Shown piece after piece: positions 8,449 to 20,804 of a DNA stretch of 64,000 nt. Origin of the DNA: Flavobacterium pectinovorum (GTDB lineage Bacteria; Bacteroidota; Bacteroidia; Flavobacteriales; Flavobacteriaceae); the NCBI RefSeq assembly GCF_900142715.1, contig NZ_FRBX01000001.1, positions 1 to 64,000 of the forward strand, written 5' to 3'. The notes beneath the pieces are model-generated. The model did not search any database. It was not told the origin of the DNA and was given only the letters and a program-made list of their open reading frames with translations. The translations under genes and the position numbers were made by a program. The stretch's first letter is position 1. Each line of letters begins with the position of its first letter.

Positions 8449-10692
8449 ATGAAGAAATTTACTCTGCTTGTTTTGTTCGTCATTTTGGTTACAAGTTGCA
8501 AAATAAATGTAAACAAAAATAACCAACAAGATAATTTTTTTACTAATCACGTAAATCCTTTTATTGGTACAGGTGGTCACGGACATACTTATCCGGGTGC
8601 AACTGTTCCGTTTGGAATGCTTCAGGTAAGTCCTGACAATGGCATTTCGAGCTGGGATTGGTGTTCAGGGTATCATTATTCAGATTCTATCGTTGCAGGT
8701 TTCAGTCATTTACACTTAAGCGGAACAGGAATTGGAGATTTGGCAGACATCTTATTTATGCCTACAAATAAAAAACTGGATTTAACTACAAAAACAACTT
8801 CACGAGATCAATTACCTTATAAATCAAAATACAGTCATGTTAACGAAAAAGCAACACCGGGCTCTTACCAAGTTTTTCTTGAAGATCCTAAAATCAATGT
8901 AGAATTAACTTCTTCACAACGCACCGCATTCCATAAATATACATTTGCTAAAAACGACAAACAATCTGTTGTAATCGATCTTGGTTTTGCAATTAATTGG
9001 GATAAAGCCTTAAAAACTTCCATAACAGTTGAAGATCAATTTACTATAAGTGGTTATCGATATAGTATGGGCTGGGCAAAAAATCAAAAAGTATTTTTTG
9101 TTGCAAAATTTTCAAAACCTATTACAGAATCTGTTTTATTGGCTAATAAACAAATAGTTACAGGTAAATCTGCAGAAGGAGAAAACACAGCAGCACAATT
9201 ATTTTTTGATGCCAATAATAATCAGGAACTATTTGTAAAAGTAGCTTTGTCATCTGTTAGTGTGGCTAATGCAAAAGACAATCTGGATGGCGAAAGTTCA
9301 AATTTTGAAAACACAAAAACAAAGGCAGCTAATATCTGGAATGCTGCTTTAAATAAAATAGAAGTCGAAACGCCGGTCGACTCATTAAAAACCATCTTTT
9401 ATACCGCGATGTTCCACACCCAAGTTGCCCCTGTAGCCTATAGTGATAAAAACGGTCAGTTTAGAAGAGAGGATGATCAAATTGTTACAGCAAAAGATTA
9501 TACCGCTTATTCGACCTTATCACTATGGGATACTTTTAGAGCCGAAAATCCTTTATTGACTTTATTGGCACCAAAGCAAACATCAGATATTGTAAACTCA
9601 ATGTTAGCGTATTACGATACTAAAAAAATATTACCGGTTTGGACACTCTACGCCAACGAAACAAATACAATGACAGGATATCATTCTATTCCGGTAATTG
9701 TTGACGCTTATCAAAAAGGTATAAAAGGTTTTGATGCCGAAAAAGCCTATCAAGCCATGAAAGTCACCATGATGCAGGACGAGCGCGGATTGAATTTTTA
9801 CAAAAAATACGGTTACATTCCGTATAATTTACTTGACGAATCTGTTACCATAACTTTAGAATATGCTTATGATGACTGGTGCGTGGCACAAATGGCAAAA
9901 GCTTTGGGTAAAACGGAAGATTATCAATTTTTCTTAAACCGTTCAAAAGCTTATCAATATTTATTTGATTCGAAAACCGGATTTATGAGAGGAAAATCAG
10001 AAGATGGAAAATCATGGAACGAACCTTTTGATCCAAAACATTCTAATCACAGAGAACACACCGATTATACAGAAGGAAATGCATGGCAACACAGCTGGTT
10101 TGTGCCTCATAATGTAGATGATTTTATTACGCTTCATGGAAGTAACGAAGTGTTTACAAAACGATTGGAACAGCTTTTTACAGAAAGTTCAGAAATCACA
10201 GGAAGCAATGTTTCTGCAGATATTTCAGGATTAATTGGTCAATATGCACACGGAAACGAGCCAAGTCACCACATTGCTTATATGTTTAATCACGCCAATC
10301 AGCCGTGGAGAACGCAATATTGGGTGCGTCATATTTTAGACACACAATACAACACAACACCAAACGGATTAAGCGGCAACGAAGATTGCGGACAAATGTC
10401 GGCGTGGTATGTTTTCAGTTCAATGGGATTATATCCAATGAATCCCGCTTCTGGCGAATACGAAATAGGAAGTCCGATTTTCGAAAAAGCAAAAATCAAT
10501 CTCGAAGGAGGAAAATCTTTTGTAATCGAAGCAGAAAATGTTTCAAACAAAAACTTTTATATACAATCGGCAACGCTTAACGGTGTTCCTTTCAATACAA
10601 CAGTCATTACCCATAAACAAATACTACAAGGCGGAATTTTGCATTTTGTGATGGGAGCTGAACCCAATAAAAACTGGGGAACAAAACACTAA
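8449..10692 (+). CDS. GH92 alpha-mannosidase lipoprotein
   Basis: A 747-residue exo-alpha-mannosidase of family GH92, a calcium-dependent inverting family acting on eukaryotic-type alpha-mannosides. The start at 8449 gives a lipoprotein signal ending at Cys17 (LVTSC); the open frame reaches 8413 but the extra 12 residues are not signal-like. Visible family signatures are VNPFIGTGGHGHTYPGA at the N terminus, the SLWDTFRAENPLL segment, TEGNAWQHSWFVPH, and GNEDCGQMSAWYVFSSMGLYP near the C terminus. It heads the operon with the symporter and GH130, so it probably supplies trimmed core glycan for import. It is paralogous to the GH92 at 24721 but clearly divergent, suggesting different linkage preference. 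Confidence 0.95.
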   Translation: MKKFTLLVLFVILVTSCKINVNKNNQQDNFFTNHVNPFIGTGGHGHTYPGATVPFGMLQVSPDNGISSWDWCSGYHYSDSIVAGFSHLHLSGTGIGDLADILFMPTNKKLDLTTKTTSRDQLPYKSKYSHVNEKATPGSYQVFLEDPKINVELTSSQRTAFHKYTFAKNDKQSVVIDLGFAINWDKALKTSITVEDQFTISGYRYSMGWAKNQKVFFVAKFSKPITESVLLANKQIVTGKSAEGENTAAQLFFDANNNQELFVKVALSSVSVANAKDNLDGESSNFENTKTKAANIWNAALNKIEVETPVDSLKTIFYTAMFHTQVAPVAYSDKNGQFRREDDQIVTAKDYTAYSTLSLWDTFRAENPLLTLLAPKQTSDIVNSMLAYYDTKKILPVWTLYANETNTMTGYHSIPVIVDAYQKGIKGFDAEKAYQAMKVTMMQDERGLNFYKKYGYIPYNLLDESVTITLEYAYDDWCVAQMAKALGKTEDYQFFLNRSKAYQYLFDSKTGFMRGKSEDGKSWNEPFDPKHSNHREHTDYTEGNAWQHSWFVPHNVDDFITLHGSNEVFTKRLEQLFTESSEITGSNVSADISGLIGQYAHGNEPSHHIAYMFNHANQPWRTQYWVRHILDTQYNTTPNGLSGNEDCGQMSAWYVFSSMGLYPMNPASGEYEIGSPIFEKAKINLEGGKSFVIEAENVSNKNFYIQSATLNGVPFNTTVITHKQILQGGILHFVMGAEPNKNWGTKH

Positions 10693-10726
10693 AACCACGT
10701 AACTAACTAAAAAACAAATAAAATTA

Positions 10727-12604
10727 ATGGACATTATTGACGTATCAATCATCGTAGCCTATATCCTCCTCTCCGTAGGAATAGGAATTTGGATTTCAAG
10801 AAAAGCATCAAAAGGTTTAGATGATTATTTCCTTGGAGGAAAAACAATTAAATGGTATTTCCTGGGATTAAGTAACGGATCTGGAATGTTTGATGTTTCA
10901 GGAACTTCCTGGATGATTGGCGTACTGTTTTTATATGGCGTAAAAAGTTTTATGTTTATGTGGCTGTGGCCGATATGGAATCAGATTTTTGTAATGATGT
11001 TCCTTGCAGTCTGGATCAGAAGGTCAAAAGTAATGACAGGTTCTGAATGGATTTTAACCCGTTTTGGGAGCGACAGAGCCGGAAAAGCATCTCATATTAT
11101 CGTTGCCATTTTTGCCATTATTTCTACAATTGGTTTCATCGCTTACTTTTTTGAAGGAATCGGGAAATTTGTAACCATTATTCTTCCTTGGGATTTAACG
11201 CTTCATTATGGCGATTTAATTCTCCTGACTTCAGAAAGATCTTATGCCTTAATAATTATTTTGTTAACTACAATTTACACCGTAAAAGGCGGAATGTTTT
11301 CTGTAGTCGCTACAGAAGTGGTGCAATATTTAATTATGATCGTTGCCGGAGTTTTAATCGCCGGTTACGCTTTTATCAACTATACAGATTTACAAATCAA
11401 TTCGGTTATTACAGAAGAATGGAAAAATGTTTTCTTCGGATGGCAGTTTGAGACCCAATGGGGTGATAAATTTCAAACCTTCAATAATTTAATTGATTCT
11501 GAAGGATACAAAATGTTTGGTGCTTTTATCGGAATGACATTGTTCAAAGGATTTTTTGCCAGTGTTGCAGGACCAACACCAAGTTACGATTTACAAAGAA
11601 TTCTTTCTACAAAATCTGTAAAAGAAGCCGCTTACATGAGTGGTTTTACCAACCTTATTTTATTCATTCCAAGATATTTATTAATTACCGGAATCGTAGT
11701 AATTGCATTGGTAAACCTTGCGCCGGAGTTAAATGCCAATACAGGTTTAACAGGAGCTGATTTAGAATTATTAATGCCAAAAGTTGTTAACTTATACATT
11801 CCCGTTGGAATAAAAGGAATTCTTCTTGCTGGTTTATTAGCCGCATTTATGTCTGGATTCTCTGCTTTTGTAAATGCAGGTCCGGCTTATATCGTAAATG
11901 ATATTTATAAAAAATACTTCAAACCCGTTGCAACAAACGAACATTACATTAAGGTAAGCCAGATTTCTTCTTTCCTTGTTGTTGGTTTAGGAGTTTTCAT
12001 GGGATTCTTTGCAGACTCAATTAATTCATTAACCTTATGGATTACAAGTGCTTTATACGGAGGTTACGTAGCAGCCAATTTCTTAAAATGGATTTGGTGG
12101 AGATTTAACGGCTGGGGTTATTTCTGGGGAATGTTCGCTGGATTAGTCGTAGCGTCTTTGCAATTTGCTTTAGGTCAGGCCAAAGGAAGTTTATCTGAAG
12201 GTTCATTCTTATTTGAGTTAGCGCATGTGCAGGCAATTTATCTGTTTCCTGTAATTTTTGGATTTTCTATTTTAGGATGTCTTTTAGGAACATTCTTAAG
12301 CAAGCCAACAGATATGGAAGTTTTAAGATCTTTTTACAAAAACGTAAGACCTTGGGGATTCTGGAATCCGGTTTATAAAACACTAAAAGCAGAAGACCTG
12401 ACTTTCGAAAAAAACAATGATTTCTGGACAGATATGCTTAATTGCGCCATCGGAATTGTATGGCAGTCGAGTATGATTTTACTTCCGATATTTTTCATCA
12501 TCAGAGATTATCCAAAAGCAATTACAGCATTAGTTGTGTTTTTGGTAACAACAACGATATTGAAATTTACGTGGTTAGATAAAGTTCGCAGAATAGAAGA
12601 TTAG
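10727..12604 (+). CDS. Sodium:solute symporter (SSS family), probable oligosaccharide importer
   Basis: A 625-residue inner-membrane transporter with about 14 hydrophobic helices. It belongs to the sodium/solute symporter superfamily (SGLT/PutP type): ISRKASKGLDDYFLGGK near the N terminus, a GLSNGSGMFDVSGTSWM unwound-helix-type segment, and AAFMSGFSAFVNAGPAYIVNDIYKKY, a family hallmark. It lies 34 bases after the GH92 and just before the cytoplasmic GH130 phosphorylase. In this context the likely substrate is the disaccharide or small oligosaccharide left after mannosidase action, such as Man-beta-1,4-GlcNAc; that assignment is inference from gene order. Confidence 0.92.
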   Translation: MDIIDVSIIVAYILLSVGIGIWISRKASKGLDDYFLGGKTIKWYFLGLSNGSGMFDVSGTSWMIGVLFLYGVKSFMFMWLWPIWNQIFVMMFLAVWIRRSKVMTGSEWILTRFGSDRAGKASHIIVAIFAIISTIGFIAYFFEGIGKFVTIILPWDLTLHYGDLILLTSERSYALIIILLTTIYTVKGGMFSVVATEVVQYLIMIVAGVLIAGYAFINYTDLQINSVITEEWKNVFFGWQFETQWGDKFQTFNNLIDSEGYKMFGAFIGMTLFKGFFASVAGPTPSYDLQRILSTKSVKEAAYMSGFTNLILFIPRYLLITGIVVIALVNLAPELNANTGLTGADLELLMPKVVNLYIPVGIKGILLAGLLAAFMSGFSAFVNAGPAYIVNDIYKKYFKPVATNEHYIKVSQISSFLVVGLGVFMGFFADSINSLTLWITSALYGGYVAANFLKWIWWRFNGWGYFWGMFAGLVVASLQFALGQAKGSLSEGSFLFELAHVQAIYLFPVIFGFSILGCLLGTFLSKPTDMEVLRSFYKNVRPWGFWNPVYKTLKAEDLTFEKNNDFWTDMLNCAIGIVWQSSMILLPIFFIIRDYPKAITALVVFLVTTTILKFTWLDKVRRIED

Positions 12605-12643
12605 ATAATTAGCCAATTAGATAATTAGTCGATTAGATAATTA
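12601..12643 (+). repeat. Short degenerate tandem repeat of a TTAGATAATTAG-type unit
   Basis: Three imperfect copies of a 15-16 base unit (TTAGATAATTAGCCAA, TTAGATAATTAGTCGA, TTAGATAATTAAAAG) starting on the stop codon of the symporter. Probably non-functional spacer. Confidence 0.6.
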
Positions 12644-12655
12644 AAAGAACTTCGA

Positions 12656-12691
12656 CAGCTTTGTCAAAGTTTTAAACTTTGACAAAGCTTA
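12656..12691. repeat. CTTTGTCAAAG-family palindrome (copy 2)
   Basis: AGCTTTGTCAAAGT and ACTTTGACAAAGCT flank a TTTAA centre, a perfect 14-base arm palindrome. It shares its core with the elements at 6431 and 23137. Here there is no strong T run, so it may be an attenuator, a transcript-end stabiliser or a repeat. It sits between the symporter and the GH130 gene. Confidence 0.65.
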
Positions 12692-12806
12692 ACAACCCGG
12701 TTTGTCATTCCGAGGAATGACAAGATTGCGCGGAGCTTCAAATTTCAGAACAACAAACAAAAAAACAGCAAACAAAAAACAAACTATAATAATAAAGAAA
12801 GAGAGC

Positions 12807-13772
12807 ATGAGTACAATTCCTTGGCAAGACAGACCCGAAAACAGTAATGATGTAATGTGGAGATATTCTGAAAATCCAATTATTGACAGATACGCAATTC
12901 CATCATCAAATAGTATTTTCAACAGTGCCGTTGTTCCTTTTGGAGACGGATTTGCAGGTGTTTTCAGATGTGATAACAAAGCAGTTCAAATGAATATTTT
13001 TGCCGGTTTTAGTAAAAACGGAATCGATTGGGACATTAATCATGAACCAATCGTAATGCAGTCTGGTAATACAGAAATGATAGAATCAGCTTATAAATAT
13101 GACCCACGTGTGGTTTGGATTGAAGATCGTTACTGGATCACTTGGTGTAATGGTTACAACGGACCTACAATTGGTATTGGTTACACTTTCGACTTCAAAG
13201 AATTTTTTCAGTGTGAAAATGCCTTTTTACCTTTCAATAGAAATGGAGTTTTGTTTCCACAAAAAATAAACGGAAAATACGCGATGTTAAGCCGTCCAAG
13301 TGATAACGGACATACACCTTTTGGAGATATCTGGATCAGTTACAGCCCGGATATGAAATATTGGGGAGAACACCGTTTGGTGATGAAACCATCTCCATTT
13401 GAGCAAAGTGCATGGCAATGTACAAAAGTTGGGGCAGGGCCAATTCCAATTCTTACCGAAGAAGGATGGTTAATGTTATACCATGGTGTTATCAATACTT
13501 GCAACGGTTTCCGTTATGCAATGGGAGCAGCACTTTTAGAAGAAAATGCACCAGATCAGGTAAAATACAGAACACAGCCTTATTTATTAGGACCTGCAGA
13601 AATTTATGAGCAAGTTGGAGACGTAGGAAATGTGGTTTTCCCATGTGCTGCTTTACATAACATCGAAGAAGATAAATTAGCCGTATATTATGGTGCAGCA
13701 GATACTGTTGTAGCAATGGCATTTGGTAAATTAAGTGAGGTAATTCAGTTTACAAAAGATAATAGTTTATAG
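12807..13772 (+). CDS. GH130 mannoside phosphorylase (probable beta-1,4-mannosyl-GlcNAc phosphorylase)
   Basis: A 321-residue cytoplasmic enzyme of family GH130. The start at 12807 gives [13 protein letters not shown], typical of the family's N terminus. An upstream in-frame ATG at 12702 would add 35 low-complexity residues that run through a repeat and is rejected. Family segments visible are [37 protein letters not shown] and [20 protein letters not shown]. No signal peptide is present. GH130 members of this length phosphorolyse beta-mannosides; the neighbours (two GH92, GH20, glycosylasparaginase) point to Man-beta-1,4-GlcNAc from N-glycan cores, yielding mannose-1-phosphate and GlcNAc. 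Substrate is inferred. Confidence 0.92.
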   Translation: MSTIPWQDRPENSNDVMWRYSENPIIDRYAIPSSNSIFNSAVVPFGDGFAGVFRCDNKAVQMNIFAGFSKNGIDWDINHEPIVMQSGNTEMIESAYKYDPRVVWIEDRYWITWCNGYNGPTIGIGYTFDFKEFFQCENAFLPFNRNGVLFPQKINGKYAMLSRPSDNGHTPFGDIWISYSPDMKYWGEHRLVMKPSPFEQSAWQCTKVGAGPIPILTEEGWLMLYHGVINTCNGFRYAMGAALLEENAPDQVKYRTQPYLLGPAEIYEQVGDVGNVVFPCAALHNIEEDKLAVYYGAADTVVAMAFGKLSEVIQFTKDNSL

Positions 13773-13780
13773 AAAAAAGC

Positions 13781-14851
13781 ATGCATTTAAAATTTAAATG
13801 GTTAACAGTTGTTTTAGTATTTTTTTCGATTGCGGGTTTTTCGCAATCGAAAAAAAATACCGTTATACCTAAAACTTACGTAGCGGGTAAAACTATAAAT
13901 CCAATTGTAATCGATGGAGACGAGTCTGATGCTGCCTGGAGCAAAACAGATTGGACAGATCTTTTTGAAGATATAGAAAATGGCATAAAGCCAAAATATG
14001 GAACAAAAGTTAAAATGCTCTGGGATGAAACCAATTTTTATATATTAGCAAAGCTTGATGAGCCACATGTTTGGGCAAATTTAAAACAACGCGACACCAT
14101 TATTTTTTACAACAACGATTTTGAAGTTTTCATTGATCCCGATAGCGACACTTTTAACTATTATGAATTAGAAATTAATGCTTTAAATACAGCTTGGGAC
14201 CTGTTTCTGTCAAAACCATATAGAGAAAATGATAACGTAGTATTAAATGACTGGAATATTCCGGGCCTGAAATCAGCGGTAAAAATCAACGGAACGCTTA
14301 ATAACCCAAACGATACAGATCAAGGTTGGGTATTAGAAATGGCAATTCCCTGGGCATCTTATAGAAAATCCTATAATGAGCAAAATGTACCCGAAGATAA
14401 ATTTTGGAGAGTCAATTTCTCAAGAGTTAATTGGCAGCATACCATAAAAGACGGAAGTTACGAAAGAAAGAAAGATGCCGAAGGAAAATTTTTACCCGAA
14501 TACAATTGGGTTTGGTCGCCAATGGGTGTAATCAATATGCATGAGCCGGAAAAATGGGGTTATGTTTATTTTTCTTCGAAAGAAGGAAAAGAGACCTTTA
14601 CAATTCCGCAGGAAGAAAAAGTGAGATGGGAATTGTACACCTTGTTCAGAGCTCAAAAAGAATATTATCAGAAGAATAAAACCTGGGCAAAATCAATACA
14701 AAATCTAACCAAAGAAGCCATTAGCGTCGACGGTAAAATTTTAAAACCAGTATTAGAAAATCACGCTTCAGGATATAATATTTCAGTAAAAAGCCCTTTT
14801 TCTAATCAAACATTGATCATAAGGGAAGATGGCAAAATAATATCAAAATAA
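13781..14851 (+). CDS. Secreted CBM9-like carbohydrate-binding protein
   Basis: A 356-residue exported protein with a signal peptide of about 21 residues and a family-9-type sugar-binding fold at about 35-260: IDGDESDAAWSKTDW, VKMLWDETNFYILAKLDEPHVWA, NNDFEVFIDPDSD and GWVLEMAIPW are typical of this superfamily. The C-terminal 90 residues have no domain I can name. It starts eight bases after the GH130 stop and ends seven bases before the next gene, so it is co-transcribed. It may present glycan or act with the GHL10-type lipoprotein that follows; catalysis is not evident. Confidence 0.85.
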   Translation: MHLKFKWLTVVLVFFSIAGFSQSKKNTVIPKTYVAGKTINPIVIDGDESDAAWSKTDWTDLFEDIENGIKPKYGTKVKMLWDETNFYILAKLDEPHVWANLKQRDTIIFYNNDFEVFIDPDSDTFNYYELEINALNTAWDLFLSKPYRENDNVVLNDWNIPGLKSAVKINGTLNNPNDTDQGWVLEMAIPWASYRKSYNEQNVPEDKFWRVNFSRVNWQHTIKDGSYERKKDAEGKFLPEYNWVWSPMGVINMHEPEKWGYVYFSSKEGKETFTIPQEEKVRWELYTLFRAQKEYYQKNKTWAKSIQNLTKEAISVDGKILKPVLENHASGYNISVKSPFSNQTLIIREDGKIISK

Positions 14852-14858
14852 ACCAACT

Positions 14859-15938
14859 ATGAAACTACCAAAACTATTACTTTTTTTATTAACGCTGAGC
14901 CTTTTTTCATGTGTTGAGAAAGAAGAACCAACCACTTTTAAATTTGGCGTATGGACAACTGCCGATCCTAAAAAATCAGATGCAGATTATACCAAAGAAT
15001 TTAAAAAATATAAAGATGGCGGAATAGATGAAGTACTAATCAATACATCAACAGACCCAAAACTCTTAAAAAGATTAGTGCCTCTGGCTACAAAAGAAGG
15101 CCTAAAAGTTCACGCCTGGATTATGGCTATGAACAGACCTGGAGATTCAATTGCATTACAGCATCCGGATTGGTATCAGGTTAGTAAAGACGGAAAATCT
15201 TGTTTTGATAATCGTCCTTATGTAGATTATTACCAATGGTTGTGTCCAACAAGACAAGAATCAAGAAATCATGTTTTAAATTTAGTTGAAGAATTAGCAA
15301 AAGTAGACGGAATCGAAAGCGTTCATTTAGATTATATTCGTTTTCCGGATATCTTTTTACCAATAAGTTTATTGCCAAAATACAACCTGGTTCAGGACAC
15401 AGAATTACCTCAATTCGACTTTTGTTATTGTGATGAATGTATCAAAGCATTCGAAAAAATTCATCATAAAAATCCAAAAAACAGTCATAACACTTCTATT
15501 GATATGGAGTGGAAAAACTTCAGATTAAATGCCATAAAAGCAGTTGTTGACGATGCGTATAAAATTGTTCACAAACACAATAAACAATTAACTGCAGCCG
15601 TATTTCCTTATCCTGAAATGGCAGATCATATGGTACGTCAGCGTTGGGACAAATGGAATATCGACGAAGTTTATCCAATGATTTACCATAGTTTTTATGA
15701 CGAAGAAATTGACTGGGTAGGTTACGCAACAAAACAAGGCGTTGCCGATTTAGAAGATAAAAAGACTAAAATCAATACAGGAATTTATATTCCGGGTTTA
15801 AAATCTGATAAAGAATTAAAAGAAGCGATTTTATTGTCAAAAGATAATGGAGCCACAGGAGTTTCGTTTTTTGACGGAAATGCTTTAACAGCAAGTAATT
15901 TAAAAACCATCAAAGAAACAAAAGACGGTTTAAAATAA
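14859..15938 (+). CDS. GHL10/GH10-like (DUF187-type) lipoprotein glycosidase, uncharacterised
   Basis: A 359-residue lipoprotein (signal ending at Cys18, SLFSC) with a TIM-barrel resembling the glycosyl-hydrolase-like GHL10/DUF187 group. Visible features are an HAWIMAMN strand, a GIESVHLDYIRFPD strand with Asp/Asp residues placed as in barrel active sites, a FDFCYCDECI pair of cysteine motifs, and WNIDEVYPMIYHSF. It follows the CBM9-like gene by seven bases and belongs to the GH92-SSS-GH130 operon. The reaction is unknown; the context suggests action on the same glycan or glycopeptide. Confidence in the fold is fair, in function low. Confidence 0.78.
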   Translation: MKLPKLLLFLLTLSLFSCVEKEEPTTFKFGVWTTADPKKSDADYTKEFKKYKDGGIDEVLINTSTDPKLLKRLVPLATKEGLKVHAWIMAMNRPGDSIALQHPDWYQVSKDGKSCFDNRPYVDYYQWLCPTRQESRNHVLNLVEELAKVDGIESVHLDYIRFPDIFLPISLLPKYNLVQDTELPQFDFCYCDECIKAFEKIHHKNPKNSHNTSIDMEWKNFRLNAIKAVVDDAYKIVHKHNKQLTAAVFPYPEMADHMVRQRWDKWNIDEVYPMIYHSFYDEEIDWVGYATKQGVADLEDKKTKINTGIYIPGLKSDKELKEAILLSKDNGATGVSFFDGNALTASNLKTIKETKDGLK

Positions 15939-15953
15939 AGAGTTAGAAGATTG

Positions 15954-16088
15954 TTTAACATATAGAAACATAGATTTAAATTAAAAGTCATTTTTATAAA
16001 TCCTATTTTTTTTCGCATACAACTATTAGATTTATTTTAAGTAAAAGGACTTTTTTATATATTGAGAACTATGTTTCTATGTGTTAAA
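15954..16088. repeat. Interspersed element with terminal inverted repeats, copy A
   Basis: The left end TTTAACATATAGAAACATAG (15954) and right end CTATGTTTCTATGTGTTAAA (16069-16088) are inverted repeats with a single mismatch over 20 bases. The 95-base interior is AT-rich and non-coding. Two more elements with the same ends lie at 17520 and 37300. It has the layout of a MITE or long extragenic palindrome. It lies between the GHL10 gene and the glycosylasparaginase; the right end is 63 bases from the latter's start. Confidence 0.7.
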
Positions 16089-16151
16089 ATAAATTGTAAA
16101 GAACTCAACAAAAATAAAATATCACAGGGATTTCAACTAAAAAATAAGCAT

Positions 16152-17177
16152 ATGTCAAATAGAAGAGATTTTATCAAAAAAACAACTTTAGGCACATTGG
16201 CCGTAAGTTCAGTTTTAGGCTATAGCGGATTTGCCAATAGCAGGGAAGATGAAAAAGAGGAAATAGAAAATCCTTTGAAAAAGACAAAAAAGCCAGTCGT
16301 AATTTCAACATGGAATCACGGTTTGCCAGCTAATCAGGAAACCTGGAAAGAATTAAAAGCCGGAAAATCAGCCTTAGATGCGCTTGAAGCCGGTATGAAA
16401 ATTCCTGAAGCAGATCCGAATGTCCGCAGTGTTGGTTATGGAGGATATCCGGATCGCGAGGGAAAAGTTACATTAGATGCCTGCATTATGGACCATAATA
16501 GTAATTGTGGTTCAGTATGTTTTTTACAAGGAATTATGCATCCCATTTCGGTTGCAAAAAGAGTGTTGCAAAACACACCTCACGTTATGCTGGCCGGACA
16601 AGGAGCCTTGCAATTTGCATTATCAGAAGGATTTAAAGAAGAGAACCTGTTAACTCCGGAATCTGAAAAAGACTGGAAAAAATGGTTAGAAGATTCAAAA
16701 TATAAACCCGTGATTAATATCGAAAATCACGATACGATAAGCATGCTAATGTTAGATCAAGATGGAAATCTTGCCGGAGGCTGTACAACAAGTGGCGCCG
16801 CCTGGAAAATGCACGGACGCGTTGGTGACTCCCCAATAATCGGCGCGGGTCTTTTTCTGGATAATGAAGTCGGCGCCGCTGCGGCAACTGGTTTAGGTGA
16901 AGCCGTTATTAGGACCGCAGGAAGTGCAATGGTTGTAGAATTAATGCGTCAGGGAAAATCGCCTTTTGACGCCTGTAAAGAAATTACAGAACGTATTTAC
17001 AACAAGCATAAAAACCACAAAGACATGGAATATCTTCAGGTTGGTTTTATCGCTTTGAATAAAAACGGAGAACACGCTGGTTACAGTTTAAGATCTGGGT
17101 TTAACTACGCCGTTTCTGACGACGAAAACGGACACAGAATGGAAGATGCAAAATTTAAAATGTCGTGGGATAAATAG
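16152..17177 (+). CDS. N4-(beta-N-acetylglucosaminyl)-L-asparaginase (glycosylasparaginase)
   Basis: A 341-residue Ntn-hydrolase that cleaves the GlcNAc-asparagine bond left after N-glycan and peptide trimming. The chosen start (16152) gives MSNRRDFIKKTTLG, a twin-arginine signal; the open frame runs 30 codons further into the repeat element and is rejected. The autoprocessing site is HDT in NHDTISMLMLD, making Thr195 the new N-terminal nucleophile. GGCTTSGAAWKMHGRVGDSPIIGAG and the two-glycine-rich ATGLGEAVIRT segments closely match the well-studied Elizabethkingia (Flavobacterium) meningosepticum enzyme, as I recall it. Periplasmic, exported folded by Tat. This is the strongest single indicator that the locus targets N-glycoproteins. 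Confidence 0.95.
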   Translation: MSNRRDFIKKTTLGTLAVSSVLGYSGFANSREDEKEEIENPLKKTKKPVVISTWNHGLPANQETWKELKAGKSALDALEAGMKIPEADPNVRSVGYGGYPDREGKVTLDACIMDHNSNCGSVCFLQGIMHPISVAKRVLQNTPHVMLAGQGALQFALSEGFKEENLLTPESEKDWKKWLEDSKYKPVINIENHDTISMLMLDQDGNLAGGCTTSGAAWKMHGRVGDSPIIGAGLFLDNEVGAAAATGLGEAVIRTAGSAMVVELMRQGKSPFDACKEITERIYNKHKNHKDMEYLQVGFIALNKNGEHAGYSLRSGFNYAVSDDENGHRMEDAKFKMSWDK

Positions 17178-17256
17178 GAATGCGATTATGGAACGCGGAT
17201 GACGCGGATTGAGCAGATAAAGCGGATTTTTTTTCCTGCGCATTTAATAACCTTTT

Positions 17257-17343
17257 TGTCATTTCGACGGCGGAGAAATCACATCCAGAGAGCGACGTAC
17301 TATATGTCTTCACTTTATGTGATTTCTCCGCCGAAATGACAAA
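17257..17343. repeat. Long imperfect inverted repeat
   Basis: The left arm (17257-17284, TTGTCATTTCGACGGCGGAG then AAATCACAT) and right arm (17317-17343) are complementary over about 26 bases apart from a three-base insertion. The 32-base centre is not symmetric. No T run follows. It is the same family as the partial element at 6278. It lies in the 480-base gene-free interval after the glycosylasparaginase, which also holds the elements at 17375 and 17520. Confidence 0.7.
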
Positions 17344-17374
17344 GTAGACGAAAATATTTCTTATGAAAATGATT

Positions 17375-17455
17375 GCCCTAGCCCCGATAGAAGTGGAAAT
17401 CCTTTTGTGTAATGAAATGGAGCAAAAGATTGCAACGGATAGCGGGATTTGCTCC
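17375..17455 (+). other. Candidate structured extragenic element
   Basis: GCCCTAGCCCCGATAGAAG (17375) with GGAAATCCTTTTG faces CAAAAGATTGCAACGGATAG then CGGGATTTGCTCC (to 17455). The two halves can pair as an interrupted hairpin: CCCCGAT with ATAGCGGG, ATCCTTTTG with CAAAAGATT. The strongly non-AT composition stands out from the surrounding spacer. I recall similar sequence as a common extragenic element in Flavobacterium, but could not check. Confidence 0.45.
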
Positions 17456-17519
17456 TAAAAAAATGATTTATCATAGAAATCGAAAAGACAAATTTTGCAG
17501 AAAATTGAATAAACTAAAA

Positions 17520-20797
<3,278 letters not shown>

Positions 20798-20804
20798 TTC
20801 AATT

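Noticed and set aside
12702-12806. N-terminal extension of GH130 from an upstream ATG
   Set aside because: The 35 extra residues translate a repeat-like GTCATTCC region and an A-rich leader; the family N terminus begins at 12807.
16062-16151. N-terminal extension of the glycosylasparaginase
   Set aside because: It reads through the inverted-repeat element; the Tat signal starts at 16152.
17257-17284. Another copy of the candidate GTCAT operator
   Set aside because: The GTCATTTCGACG here belongs to the inverted-repeat family and lacks the GTCAT-NN-GTC spacing.
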